Source of the DNA: Chthonomonadaceae bacterium
GTDB taxonomy: Bacteria > Armatimonadota > Chthonomonadetes > Chthonomonadales > Chthonomonadaceae
Length of the DNA stretch: 50,410 nucleotides
Direction: 5' to 3'
Assembly (NCBI GenBank): GCA_027459665.1
Contig: DAIDHN010000027.1
Span: 1 to 50,410, forward strand
Program-made: the position numbers and the translations under genes
Notes under the pieces: model-generated
What the model saw: only the letters and a program-made list of their open reading frames with translations
What the model was told of the DNA's origin: nothing
Database searches by the model: none
Shown here: positions 32,484 to 40,628 of the stretch, piece after piece
Numbering within the stretch: position 1 is the first letter of the stretch
Layout: each line of letters opens with the position of its first letter

Positions 32484-35117
32484 CTAGCGCGCAGCATCGG
32501 GCGGAGGGAAGGGGGCGCTGCCATGCGTGTGAAACCAGAGCATGGCTGTTACTTTGTTGGGGTCTGCCAGATCAGGCTTTGAGAAGTTGAGGCGCGATGC
32601 CACTTCCGCCCAGTACCGCGCCCGCCCGCGCAGCGCTACTGCAGGCGGGTTGTGCAGATTGAGGGGCACCTTGTTCTCTATGAGAGAGTAGGGAGCAAAG
32701 TCTGCATGGCTGGTAAACACGTTGCGCATGGGCAGTGCCGCAGCATCAAACTGATTCAGAGGCGCCATCCCCAGCATCAGTTCCATGGTGCGCACCATAG
32801 TAAGCTGGCTGTAGCATGTGCTGTTGACCTGGCCTGTGCGGTTGTACGGGCTGATCACCAGCCCCACAGTGCGGTGGCCGTCTACATGATCCAGACCTCC
32901 CTGCGCATCGTCTTCCACCACAAAAATGCAGGTTGGCTCTTTGCGCCAGTATTTGCTGTGCGATATATAGCTCACCAGCATCCCCAGCGCCTTGTCGTTG
33001 TCGGCCACATCCGATTCTGGGGTAAAGGCGCCAGGGCTTAGGCCAGATGTATGATCGTTGGGAAACCATACAAACGTAAGCTGCGCCAGCCCGCGCTTTT
33101 TGATGTCTGCAATAATGCGGTCGGCATGGCTTACATCCTCGCTGCGCCCGGCATTTACAGGCAGCGGAACATTGTAGAGCGGGTCGTCATGTCTGGCCAT
33201 GGAAGGCAGCGGGGCGTACTCGCCGTAGTCGCGAAAGGTAATTCCCTGGCGCATGGCCGCCTGCCACACAAACGGAGTGCCCGCAAACGAAAGCGGGTCG
33301 GTTCCGCAGCAGGGGTACGAACGCGGATAGCGGTCAAGCGCCCGCTCGTCATAATCGTCTGCAAAGGCTTCGTCTACCCAGTGGTGGCCGTCTGCGCTGA
33401 TTTCCCCGCTGCAGTAGAGGTTGTCGAACAGACCAAAGCGCTTTGTGAGCGCATGATGATTGGGAGTGATTTTCTCGCCAAACATCACCAGATGCGGGTC
33501 GCCCCCTGGCGCGCCGGGGGGTACGGGCACATCTCCAAATACCTGGTCGTAGGTTCTGTTCTCTTTTATTATCATAATCACATGCTTAAAACGCTTCCAA
33601 AATGGAGACTGAAAGGTCTGCAGCGCCTGCTGCATGCGGTGAAAGTGATTGTTGAACGCAACCGCCTCGGTATCTGCCTCCAGCTGTGCATCCGACGGAA
33701 TCGGTATCACAGAAAGCGAACCCACCACATTGTACACACTGTGCCCAGTGTATGCGCCTGCCGGTGCGAGCGCACCTCCCGGCCCTGCGGCAGGCGTGCT
33801 GGCGCCAGGCAGCGGGTGAAATGGTTCGGGTGCGCCCAGCGAGCCAAAGCCTTTGCTGTTTGCCGCGTACAGCGTAGTGCCCGAGGGTGAGAGAAGCACA
33901 TCAATGGGGAACCAGGCGGTTGGAATCAGGCCGGCGATGCGCGTCACCGGTGCAGTGCCTCCCGCAGCAGCATCCAGCGCGACTTTCTCAATGGCGTTGT
34001 CGCCGCCCAGTGAAACATACAGCACGCGCCCGCTGCGCGCCACTGCGAGGCCGTTGGGGCTGCTGTCGCCCAGTCTGCCCGGCGCAGGGCTTACTGCGAT
34101 TTTTTCTACCACCTTGTTCGAAACCGTATCGATTACAGCCACCTCATCGCTGTTGGCGCAGGCGGTGAAGAGCAGCGGTGCATTGGGCGAAAGTGCGAGT
34201 GCAGTTGGCTGCAGGCCCACTGAAATGGAGGCCAACACCGCATTTGCCGGGTGAACCAGCATTTGGCGGGCATTCAGCACGGTTACTTCCCCGGTATCCG
34301 CCTTCCAGGTATCGGGGCTTACCACCACCGGGTCTTCCCTGTCTACCGTATCACCCGGTTTCGGTCTTCTCCCGCCCCTGTCTGCCACATACACTCTTTT
34401 GCCGTCTGGGCTGACCATCAGCGCTTCGGGCGAGCTTCCCACCGGGGTCTGGGTGCTTTCTGCGCTGCCGGTGGCAGGCTGGTAGGTTGCCAGGTTCACC
34501 GCCGCCACAGTGGCGTTATCGAACAAAGATACGTAAAGCGTTTTACCATCTGGTGAGAGCGCAAGCCCGCAGGGGCTGGAGCCTTTTGCGCGGGTATCGG
34601 GAGTAATGCCCGGATGCAGTGCAAAAAAAATGGGAGCGAGGCGGGTAAGCGTTCCTCCTTTTCCCACTTTGTCTACTTCCACTGCGCCTTCAAAACGGCC
34701 CTGGGCATTGCGCGGAGAAGCGGAAGAAAAGAGCATGCTGCCATCTTTTGACCAGACGATACCACCAAAGTTGTGGTAGCCTTTTACCGGCGCGCCCATA
34801 AACTGATTGGTTGCGGTGTTGAACAGCCGAATTTTATTGGGAAGCAGCAGCGCCAGTATTTTGCCATCTGGCGAAAGCGCCATGTCTACGGGTCTGCCGT
34901 TGAACTGCTTTACCTGCCCGGCAGGCAGCACGGTTTGCCCGGTAGGCAGCAGCCATGAACCGCTGGGCTGACGGCCGACCACCGCCTGCAGCGAAATTGG
35001 AATGCCCTGCGCCCCCGCCCGGTCTGTGCGCTGATGCAGCAGATATGCGCCTGCTATGGCTGGCACAGCCAGGCACAACGGGTAGAGCACCCTTTTTTGT
35101 CTGGATGAAAGTTTCAT
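32484..35117 (-). CDS. Exported YVTN beta-propeller protein with C-terminal phosphoesterase domain
   Basis: An 877-residue protein with an N-terminal membrane anchor or signal (residues about 10-28). Residues 50-480 hold repeated propeller blades with SPDGK-type turns (ALSPDGKTLYVSLFDNATVA, VSPDGKRVYVADRGG, ALSPNAPLLF, LSPSGTTLYAANSKG). Residues from 515 match the phosphoesterase family of acid phosphatase/phospholipase C enzymes: HVIMIIKENRTYDQVFGD, TPNHHALTKRFGLFDNLYCSGEISADGHHW, FVWFPNDHT and FVVEDDAQGGLDHVDGHRT, which supply the metal and nucleophile positions. It probably releases phosphate outside the cytoplasm; the true substrate is unknown. The ATG has an aggggg site 4-9 bases upstream and a TATAAT 30 bases before it. 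Confidence 0.9.
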   Translation of the reverse strand: MKLSSRQKRVLYPLCLAVPAIAGAYLLHQRTDRAGAQGIPISLQAVVGRQPSGSWLLPTGQTVLPAGQVKQFNGRPVDMALSPDGKILALLLPNKIRLFNTATNQFMGAPVKGYHNFGGIVWSKDGSMLFSSASPRNAQGRFEGAVEVDKVGKGGTLTRLAPIFFALHPGITPDTRAKGSSPCGLALSPDGKTLYVSLFDNATVAAVNLATYQPATGSAESTQTPVGSSPEALMVSPDGKRVYVADRGGRRPKPGDTVDREDPVVVSPDTWKADTGEVTVLNARQMLVHPANAVLASISVGLQPTALALSPNAPLLFTACANSDEVAVIDTVSNKVVEKIAVSPAPGRLGDSSPNGLAVARSGRVLYVSLGGDNAIEKVALDAAAGGTAPVTRIAGLIPTAWFPIDVLLSPSGTTLYAANSKGFGSLGAPEPFHPLPGASTPAAGPGGALAPAGAYTGHSVYNVVGSLSVIPIPSDAQLEADTEAVAFNNHFHRMQQALQTFQSPFWKRFKHVIMIIKENRTYDQVFGDVPVPPGAPGGDPHLVMFGEKITPNHHALTKRFGLFDNLYCSGEISADGHHWVDEAFADDYDERALDRYPRSYPCCGTDPLSFAGTPFVWQAAMRQGITFRDYGEYAPLPSMARHDDPLYNVPLPVNAGRSEDVSHADRIIADIKKRGLAQLTFVWFPNDHTSGLSPGAFTPESDVADNDKALGMLVSYISHSKYWRKEPTCIFVVEDDAQGGLDHVDGHRTVGLVISPYNRTGQVNSTCYSQLTMVRTMELMLGMAPLNQFDAAALPMRNVFTSHADFAPYSLIENKVPLNLHNPPAVALRGRARYWAEVASRLNFSKPDLADPNKVTAMLWFHTHGSAPFPPPDAAR

Positions 35118-35147
35118 GCGTCCCCCTGCTATTGTTTAGTAATGTTG

Positions 35148-35153
35148 ATTATA
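35148..35153 (-). promoter_or_regulatory. Predicted -10 element of the YVTN-phosphoesterase gene
   Basis: TATAAT on the minus strand, 30 bases upstream of the ATG at 35117. No matching -35 hexamer is visible. Confidence 0.4.
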
Positions 35154-35164
35154 CCGAGAGGAAT

Positions 35165-35335
35165 ATGAAGAAAATGTTAATAACTTTTTCACAGGTATTC
35201 AGCACCTGCCCAAGCTGCAAAATGCTGAGGCAGACGCTGGTACTGCTCAAGCATATTTGCAGCAGCATATCGCAGTCATCAAGGCAGGCTTCAAACAAAC
35301 TGGCTGTAATTAGCTGCGAATGGGGAGGTCATTAA
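35165..35335 (+). CDS. Possible 56-residue small protein with CxxC
   Basis: A short frame beginning MKKMLITFSQVFSTCPSCKM, with gagagga directly before the ATG. The TCPSCKML segment recalls a thioredoxin-type CxxC, but the frame is too short for that fold. It overlaps the predicted promoter region of the divergent gene and 26 bases of the convergent hypothetical gene. It may be chance. Confidence 0.15.
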   Translation: MKKMLITFSQVFSTCPSCKMLRQTLVLLKHICSSISQSSRQASNKLAVISCEWGGH

Positions 35336-35657
35336 TGAACTCACCTGGAGGGGGAATGGGCCATATCTCTTCCACCAGTTGCGCAAGACTTTCCTTCAGT
35401 TTGCGAAAAGAGTTGCTGTTTGGCAAATGTGGATGTGCAAAAACCACAGCATGGGCAGAATGGCTCTGCGGTTCTGGCCGAATATCGATCATATAATCTT
35501 TGCCAGAATGCACCAATGGGTTTTTCCGGCGAATGGCACCAGCCCGCAATGCCGCTACAGCGTCTGCTTCACCCATGCGGGGCGGATTGCCATACGGGGG
35601 ATTTTCACATAGTATGTGCCGGTAAACTGCACGGGGAATTACCACGGGGCTTGTCAC
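35310..35657 (-). CDS. Hypothetical protein
   Basis: Not recognised. The 115-residue frame has a protein-like part from about residue 28 (MGEADAVAALRAGAI) through KDYMIDIRPEPQSHSAHAVV and a helical, charged end (RKLKESLAQLVEEIWPIPPP). The first 27 residues would be read from inside a perfect 12-base inverted repeat, so the real start is more likely the ATG at 35576, giving 88 residues. No ribosome site is clear for either. No operon partner. Confidence 0.35.
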   Translation of the reverse strand: MTSPVVIPRAVYRHILCENPPYGNPPRMGEADAVAALRAGAIRRKNPLVHSGKDYMIDIRPEPQSHSAHAVVFAHPHLPNSNSFRKLKESLAQLVEEIWPIPPPGEFINDLPIRS

Positions 35658-35668
35658 CGTGGTAATTC
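35636..35668. repeat. Perfect 12-base inverted repeat
   Basis: gaattaccacgg (35636-35647) and ccgtggtaattc (35657-35668) are exact reverse complements around a nine-base centre ggcttgtca. No T-run follows. It may be a REP/IS200-type hairpin or an operator; it is the most perfect palindrome in the intergenic stretch before the permease gene. Confidence 0.65.
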
Positions 35669-35819
35669 ACAAACGCTAGATGTATCTATACGCGTTGGGC
35701 AGGCATACTGAGTTCTCCTGCAAACGCACATCTACTCGATGCCAGCCAGAGGCATGCCCGACTGCGGCAACGCATGCATGGCATGCTGCGTATTTCAAAA
35801 TGGAGGGCAATTATACCTA

Positions 35820-36959
35820 ATGCGATCTGTTCTCAGTCCGGTGCTTTACTTTTGGCGCAACCCCGGCAGAACCATGCCTATTGCCCTGGTAATTGTACTG
35901 GCAGTAGTGCTGGTAGCCAGCGTTACCAGCATTATTCATTCGGTAGACCTTACCATTTTCACCCTGTATGGCTACAACCGCGACCTCACCGGCCTCACCC
36001 CGCGCAACTCGCTGGAGATAACGCAGCAGCAAATAGCGCCTGTACGCAAACTGCCGCAGCTTGGCGCTCTCTACCGCACTCACTCTTACCAGATATTCAT
36101 CAAAACCATTTTTGGCAAAATGCCATTCCCGGTGTTTGGGCTGCCAGCTGCCGGCCAGAAGCTTATACTGCAGCGCACAGGTCTTTCGCTGGCAGCCGGC
36201 CATATGCCCCGAAGCGGCCAACCCGAAGCGGTTATTTCAGAGGCGGTTGCGCGCAATATTGGCGCACACATTGGCAGCGTGATTTTGCAGCCCGACTCGC
36301 GCGATGCCTACGCGCCCATCCCTGTGAAACTGGTAGGTTTGCTGCGTGGGCCGTGCTGGCTGGGCCTTACCTCGCGCAAACTGGTAGATGCCTGGTCGCC
36401 CCTTACTTTTTCAGGCTACCTTGCTTTTTCCCGCATACCCTCGCAGCCCATGCAGCGCAGCCTGGACAACGCCATTTACCAGTCGGTGAACCACGGACAG
36501 GTAAGGGTATGGCGCTTTTCGGGGCTGGTGCGCGAAACCCGCAGCGCACTCTCCAACCTTTACCTTATTTTGCATATTGTAGTGGCGCTGATTATTTTTT
36601 CTATTGCGTTTGTGTGTGGCCTGCTCTCCAATATCTACTTTAGCCAGCGGCTGCCCGAAGTAGCTACCCTGGCCGCCATCGGCTACACGCGTGAAAGCCT
36701 GCTGGCCAGGGCACTGGGAGAAACCGCCCTGTTTTGTGCTGCAGGATGGCTGCTGGGCAGCTTGGCCACCTTTTTGCTGCTGCTGGGTCTGCAGCATTTC
36801 GTGTTGTCGCCTAAAGGTCTGCTCATCAACCCGCTCGATGTACAGGCATTGGGCTTTACGCTGCCGCTGCCCATTGTTATTCTGCTCTTTTCGCTGGGAA
36901 CGCTCTGGCTGCGCCTGCAGGCGCTCGACCCGGTGAGCATTATTGAAAGACGCGGATGA
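35820..36959 (+). CDS. ABC-type permease of the FtsX/MacB superfamily
   Basis: A 379-residue membrane protein read from the ATG at 35820 (gagggc 12 bases upstream); an earlier in-frame start adds a Cys-rich stretch unlike the family. It has one N-terminal helix (about 18-40), a periplasmic domain of about 210 residues, and three C-terminal helices (about 255-280, 310-340 and 350-370), ending in LQALDPVSIIERRG, the hallmark end of FtsX/MacB-type permeases. The loop YFSQRLPEVATLAAIGYTRE between helices two and three fits the ATPase-coupling element. No ATPase gene is adjacent, so its partner must be elsewhere. Such permeases drive mechanical export or lipoprotein handling. Confidence 0.8.
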   Translation: MRSVLSPVLYFWRNPGRTMPIALVIVLAVVLVASVTSIIHSVDLTIFTLYGYNRDLTGLTPRNSLEITQQQIAPVRKLPQLGALYRTHSYQIFIKTIFGKMPFPVFGLPAAGQKLILQRTGLSLAAGHMPRSGQPEAVISEAVARNIGAHIGSVILQPDSRDAYAPIPVKLVGLLRGPCWLGLTSRKLVDAWSPLTFSGYLAFSRIPSQPMQRSLDNAIYQSVNHGQVRVWRFSGLVRETRSALSNLYLILHIVVALIIFSIAFVCGLLSNIYFSQRLPEVATLAAIGYTRESLLARALGETALFCAAGWLLGSLATFLLLLGLQHFVLSPKGLLINPLDVQALGFTLPLPIVILLFSLGTLWLRLQALDPVSIIERRG

Positions 36960-37245
36960 AAGAGGGAAAATACGAGTTCGGTACAGAAACTTTTCAGGGC
37001 AAATCCCTGTCATGAATCTATAGAGACGCAGCCTCGCGCTGCAGTCCTTACCAGTTCAGGAGAGTGAACGTAAACAGTCGGGGGCGCAGGCGGCGCGGCC
37101 CGTGCTGTACACGCAGGCCCGAATGCGAAAAAACGGGCAGCCGCCCCCATGCTGCAACACAATCTGCGGCATGGTCCTCCTGCGAAAGCATGCCATTGCA
37201 CCGCCCTTCCCTCAGGGAAGGCTAGCGAGGATATCAAACCCTAAC
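36960..37245. other. Intergenic region before the R3H ATPase gene
   Basis: 286 bases with two small hairpins, caggg-caaat-ccctg (near 36999-37013) and ccttccct-c-agggaagg (37205-37221). The second sits just upstream of the ribosome site of the next gene and could affect its translation. No gene is seen. Confidence 0.35.
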
Positions 37246-38982
37246 ATGACCATTACAACCAACTCCGACCATTTTCAATTCACCGGCACAGGGGCCGAAA
37301 CCTCTCCCGCGGCTTCCCTGTCCGCTTCTCTTCCCTCAGCACAGCACCTGGTAACAGACAACCTTACCCAGCTGCTGGAAGCGCTGCCAAATTCTGTACG
37401 CAGGCATCTGGAAACAGAAACTGCTTTGGAGGGCCTGCTTGAAATTGTGATGGACCTGGGCCGCGTGCCAGAAGCCCGTTTCCCCGACAAGGTGATAGAA
37501 CTGGGTTCTGAACCGGTTTCTATTGAAGAACTGGATTATGTGGTATCGCGCGTGGGCGCATTTGGCAAAGACAACCGCGCCGGCATAGAGCGCACACTGC
37601 ACAGAATATCTGCCATTCGCAACCGACAGGGCCGCGTGGTGGGGCTTACCTGCCGCATTGGGCGGGCTGTGTATGGCACCATAGACATTATTCAGGATGT
37701 TGCCGAAAGCGGAAAATCAATACTCATTCTCGGCAGACCAGGCAGAGGCAAAACCACAAAACTGCGCGAAATGGCCAGGGTTCTTTCAGAAGAACTGCGC
37801 AGGCGGGTGGTGATTGTAGATACCAGCAACGAGATTGCAGGCGACGGCGACATTCCGCACCCCGGTATTGGGCGGGCACGCAGAATGCAGGTGGCCACCC
37901 CCGAAGAACAGCACAGCGTGATGATAGAGGCAGTGGAAAACCATATGCCCGAAGTCATAGTGATTGATGAAATTGGTACCGAACAGGAAGCCTTTGCCGC
38001 TCGCACCATTGCCGAACGCGGCGTGCAGCTTATTGGAACCGCACATGGAAACAGCCTGGAAAACCTGATGATGAACCCCACCCTTTCCGACCTGGTGGGC
38101 GGCATTCAGGCGGTTACTCTTTCTGACGACGAGGCGCGCAGGCGCGGCACCCAAAAAACCGTGCTGGAACGCAAGGCACCGCCTACCTTTGATGTGGTGA
38201 TTGAGATTATGGAGGTGGACAAGCTGGCCATTCATCTCGATGTAGAGCATACCGTAGACAGGCTGCTGAGGGGCATTCCTCCCCGCCCCGAAATTCGGGT
38301 GCGCAATGAACAGGGCGACATCGATGTGGTGCAGCGCACAGATGAGCAGCGTCCGTTGATTCGGGAGGTAGAGGAAGAGGAAGCACCGGCAAGAGAAAGA
38401 CCGGCGGCGCGTTCCAGGCGCGATAGTCTGCGCATGGTAGACTCCGGCCCGGCGCAGACACACGCACCCGCTCCGCCAGCGGCCCAGGCCACCCGGTCTC
38501 TGCCTGCAACGGTGCGCATTTTTCCCTACGGGGTAAGCCGCAGCAGGCTGGACAGGGCCATTGTAGAGACCCATGTGCCCGCTTATGTAGCCCGCGATGT
38601 GGGTGAGGCTGATGTGGTGCTTGCCCTGAAGGCTACCTACAGGCGGGAGCCTGGAAAAATGCGCGAAGCTGCCCAGCGCCGACTGCCGGTGCATATTGTA
38701 AAAAGCAACACCTACTCGCAAATTGCCGGCAGCCTGCGCGACATCTTCCGGCTCGGCCCTCTCTCGCATGACGAGCAGGCCGATGAAACCGAGGAGGCGC
38801 TGCAGGAAGCGCAGGAAGCCATTGAGCTGGTGCTGCAAAACCAGGAGGCCGTAGAGCTTGCGCCTGCCAACTCATATACCCGCCGCCTGCAGCATCAGCT
38901 GGCAGAACAGAACCGGCTGGTTTCTGAAAGCGTAGGCGTAGAACCGCAGCGCAGAGTGCGCATACTGCCTGTATCTGCCTAA
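37246..38982 (+). CDS. R3H-domain AAA ATPase (SpoIIIAA/Ycf45-like)
   Basis: A 578-residue protein read from ATG at 37246 ([10 protein letters not shown]); upstream frame residues are not protein-like. An N-terminal region is followed by a secretion-ATPase-like AAA domain with Walker [29 protein letters not shown], and Walker [17 protein letters not shown], close to SpoIIIAA and the chloroplast Ycf45 group. A charged, Pro-rich linker (about 380-430) leads to a second domain and a C-terminal R3H nucleic-acid-binding domain ([20 protein letters not shown]). These bacterial proteins are presumed single-stranded nucleic-acid-binding ATPases; their role is unsettled. A strong terminator follows. 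Confidence 0.88.
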   Translation: MTITTNSDHFQFTGTGAETSPAASLSASLPSAQHLVTDNLTQLLEALPNSVRRHLETETALEGLLEIVMDLGRVPEARFPDKVIELGSEPVSIEELDYVVSRVGAFGKDNRAGIERTLHRISAIRNRQGRVVGLTCRIGRAVYGTIDIIQDVAESGKSILILGRPGRGKTTKLREMARVLSEELRRRVVIVDTSNEIAGDGDIPHPGIGRARRMQVATPEEQHSVMIEAVENHMPEVIVIDEIGTEQEAFAARTIAERGVQLIGTAHGNSLENLMMNPTLSDLVGGIQAVTLSDDEARRRGTQKTVLERKAPPTFDVVIEIMEVDKLAIHLDVEHTVDRLLRGIPPRPEIRVRNEQGDIDVVQRTDEQRPLIREVEEEEAPARERPAARSRRDSLRMVDSGPAQTHAPAPPAAQATRSLPATVRIFPYGVSRSRLDRAIVETHVPAYVARDVGEADVVLALKATYRREPGKMREAAQRRLPVHIVKSNTYSQIAGSLRDIFRLGPLSHDEQADETEEALQEAQEAIELVLQNQEAVELAPANSYTRRLQHQLAEQNRLVSESVGVEPQRRVRILPVSA

Positions 38983-39002
38983 CGCATTTACGCCATACAC
39001 GG

Positions 39003-39042
39003 CAGCGCCCCCTGTGCAAAAGTGCCAGGGGGCGCTGATTTT
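39003..39042. terminator. Rho-independent terminator after the R3H ATPase gene
   Basis: cagcgccccctg (39003-39014) pairs perfectly with cagggggcgctg (39026-39037), loop of 11, followed by attttggg. It lies between convergent genes. Confidence 0.85.
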
Positions 39043-39077
39043 GGGTTAGCTGCGCAATTCAGCTAAAATACAGACGG

Positions 39078-39320
39078 CTACACATCGTCTTCAGCGGGTT
39101 CTACATAAACCACCGCCGAAACCACATCTCCCCCCTGTGCAGGCAGATTGTACAGTACATCCACCACCTCCCAGCGCGGGCAGAGGCCGCGCGTGTCGGC
39201 ATCTTCTGCATCCAGCATCAGGGTTTCGCCCACCCGCGGCACTATGGGTGCGCGGTAGGCAAGCAGGGAAGTTGGATCGGGATTTTCCTCGGGGTAATAC
39301 ACCAGTTCAATTTGAATCAT
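39078..39320 (-). CDS. Small hypothetical protein, last gene of the pyrophosphatase operon
   Basis: An 80-residue protein beginning MIQIELVYYPEENPD, with gaggaga well placed upstream and only 13 bases after the preceding stop. It looks like a compact beta protein: alternating hydrophobic strands (IELVYYP, WEVVDVLYNL, VVSAVVYVEP) and a conserved-looking RVGETLMLDAED turn, acidic overall. Not recognised. Tight spacing and a strong ribosome site make it very likely a real gene. Confidence 0.65.
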   Translation of the reverse strand: MIQIELVYYPEENPDPTSLLAYRAPIVPRVGETLMLDAEDADTRGLCPRWEVVDVLYNLPAQGGDVVSAVVYVEPAEDDV

Positions 39321-39333
39321 CAGGCTTCTCCTC

Positions 39334-40590
39334 TCATGACTTTGCACGTGTGCTTTTTTTACGCAGCCGGTAATAAGAATAGGTAACACGCTGTGCGTAC
39401 TGCCCTGGCCCTGCCCGGTCATGCAGCCACCTGGAATCGAGGGATGTGTGCGGGCTGTAGAGCGCCTCGGCCTGCAGATACCACGGATCGCTTTTCACCA
39501 CGCAGATCAGGCCGTGTCTGCCGGTTTGTCCCCACTGCTCCAGCCTGTGTTCATACTGGTTGCGCTCAAACCCGTTGGCATCCACCGTTCGTATACGCAC
39601 CGCTCGTATCTGGCCTACCAGCACCCCGTTGCTCGGCGGCCGGGTATGCTCGTTGAGTCGGTAGTGCAGCAGCGGTATCTGTGCCGTAAAGCCGTCGGGA
39701 TGCCGGCTGTAGTCTACAGTATACTTGCCCAGAAAGCGGGTGATGCGTGTAGGCCGAAACTGCACAGAAATGCCTGTAAAATCTGGTTCTGCGCTTTTGT
39801 GTTCATAAAACAGCCCTACATTGAATTCCCCCAGCTGCTTGCCCAGGTATACGTTCACCCCCGGCTGGCCCGGGCGCAGCTGTGAAAACTCTCTCACTGC
39901 CAGATCGCCGGCATGCAGTTCAAAATGCCAGCCAGGGTTGAAGTTGAGACGGTAATAGGCATAGGCATCCAGCACCATGGCGTGCAGCCCCTCACTTCCG
40001 CCTGGGTCTGCTGTACGCCCTGTCCAGTGTGCTCCCAGCCCGTTGTGCAGTGCAACATCTCCTTCCAGCAAAAGGGTGCGGTAGTCGGTTACCACGGGCG
40101 AATACTGGTCTTGGTTGCCAAACTGCGGGTCGAATATGGCAATGGCGTCGGGATATGGCACATGCAGGTACCGCACATGCCCAAAGCGAAGGCTTACCGC
40201 CCCATCGAGGGTTTTCCCCCTGTAATTGTCGTAGGCTTCCAGGTAAAATTCGTCGAGGTCTATTTTCAGCAGCCTGCTGCCTTCTCTTCTTCGAAAACCC
40301 AGGCGTGCCCTTATGCCGGGCAGAATATCCAGGGTGCCTCCAAACACAAAATTGTCGAGCTGAAACCTTGTCGGCCATACCTTCACCCCTATTGAGGCAT
40401 CGAATACGCCGCGAAAAGGTCCCAAAAATCCGGTGTGCCAGCCATAGGGCGGCGGGCGCAGCAAACCAATGGGGTTTACCTGCGCTTCCTGCGTGGTACC
40501 AGGCGGAAGCGGTGTTTGGCAGCGTGCCGTTTTTGTGCAGCAGAACAAAAGCAGCAGAGCCGCATTGAGAAGCGGAGCATACCTTTTCAA
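39334..40590 (-). CDS. Predicted outer-membrane beta-barrel protein
   Basis: The TTG at 40590 is chosen: aaggag lies 10 bases upstream and it starts directly at a signal peptide (LKRYAPLLNAALLLLFCC, then TKTARC). A longer frame from 40650 would add residues read across the preceding gene end. The 418-residue protein has many alternating polar/aromatic strands (FELHAGDLAVREFS, FNVGLFYEHKS, ITRFLGKYTVDYSRH) and ends in YSYYRLRKK, as in porin-like barrels. Not assigned to a family. A Cys near the signal end could be a lipobox-like feature but the context is poor. It suggests a diderm envelope. Confidence 0.6.
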   Translation of the reverse strand: MKRYAPLLNAALLLLFCCTKTARCQTPLPPGTTQEAQVNPIGLLRPPPYGWHTGFLGPFRGVFDASIGVKVWPTRFQLDNFVFGGTLDILPGIRARLGFRRREGSRLLKIDLDEFYLEAYDNYRGKTLDGAVSLRFGHVRYLHVPYPDAIAIFDPQFGNQDQYSPVVTDYRTLLLEGDVALHNGLGAHWTGRTADPGGSEGLHAMVLDAYAYYRLNFNPGWHFELHAGDLAVREFSQLRPGQPGVNVYLGKQLGEFNVGLFYEHKSAEPDFTGISVQFRPTRITRFLGKYTVDYSRHPDGFTAQIPLLHYRLNEHTRPPSNGVLVGQIRAVRIRTVDANGFERNQYEHRLEQWGQTGRHGLICVVKSDPWYLQAEALYSPHTSLDSRWLHDRAGPGQYAQRVTYSYYRLRKKSTRAKS

Positions 40591-40628
40591 CCTGAAAAGT
40601 CTCCTTGTCGTTGAGATAGATGCAGCAT

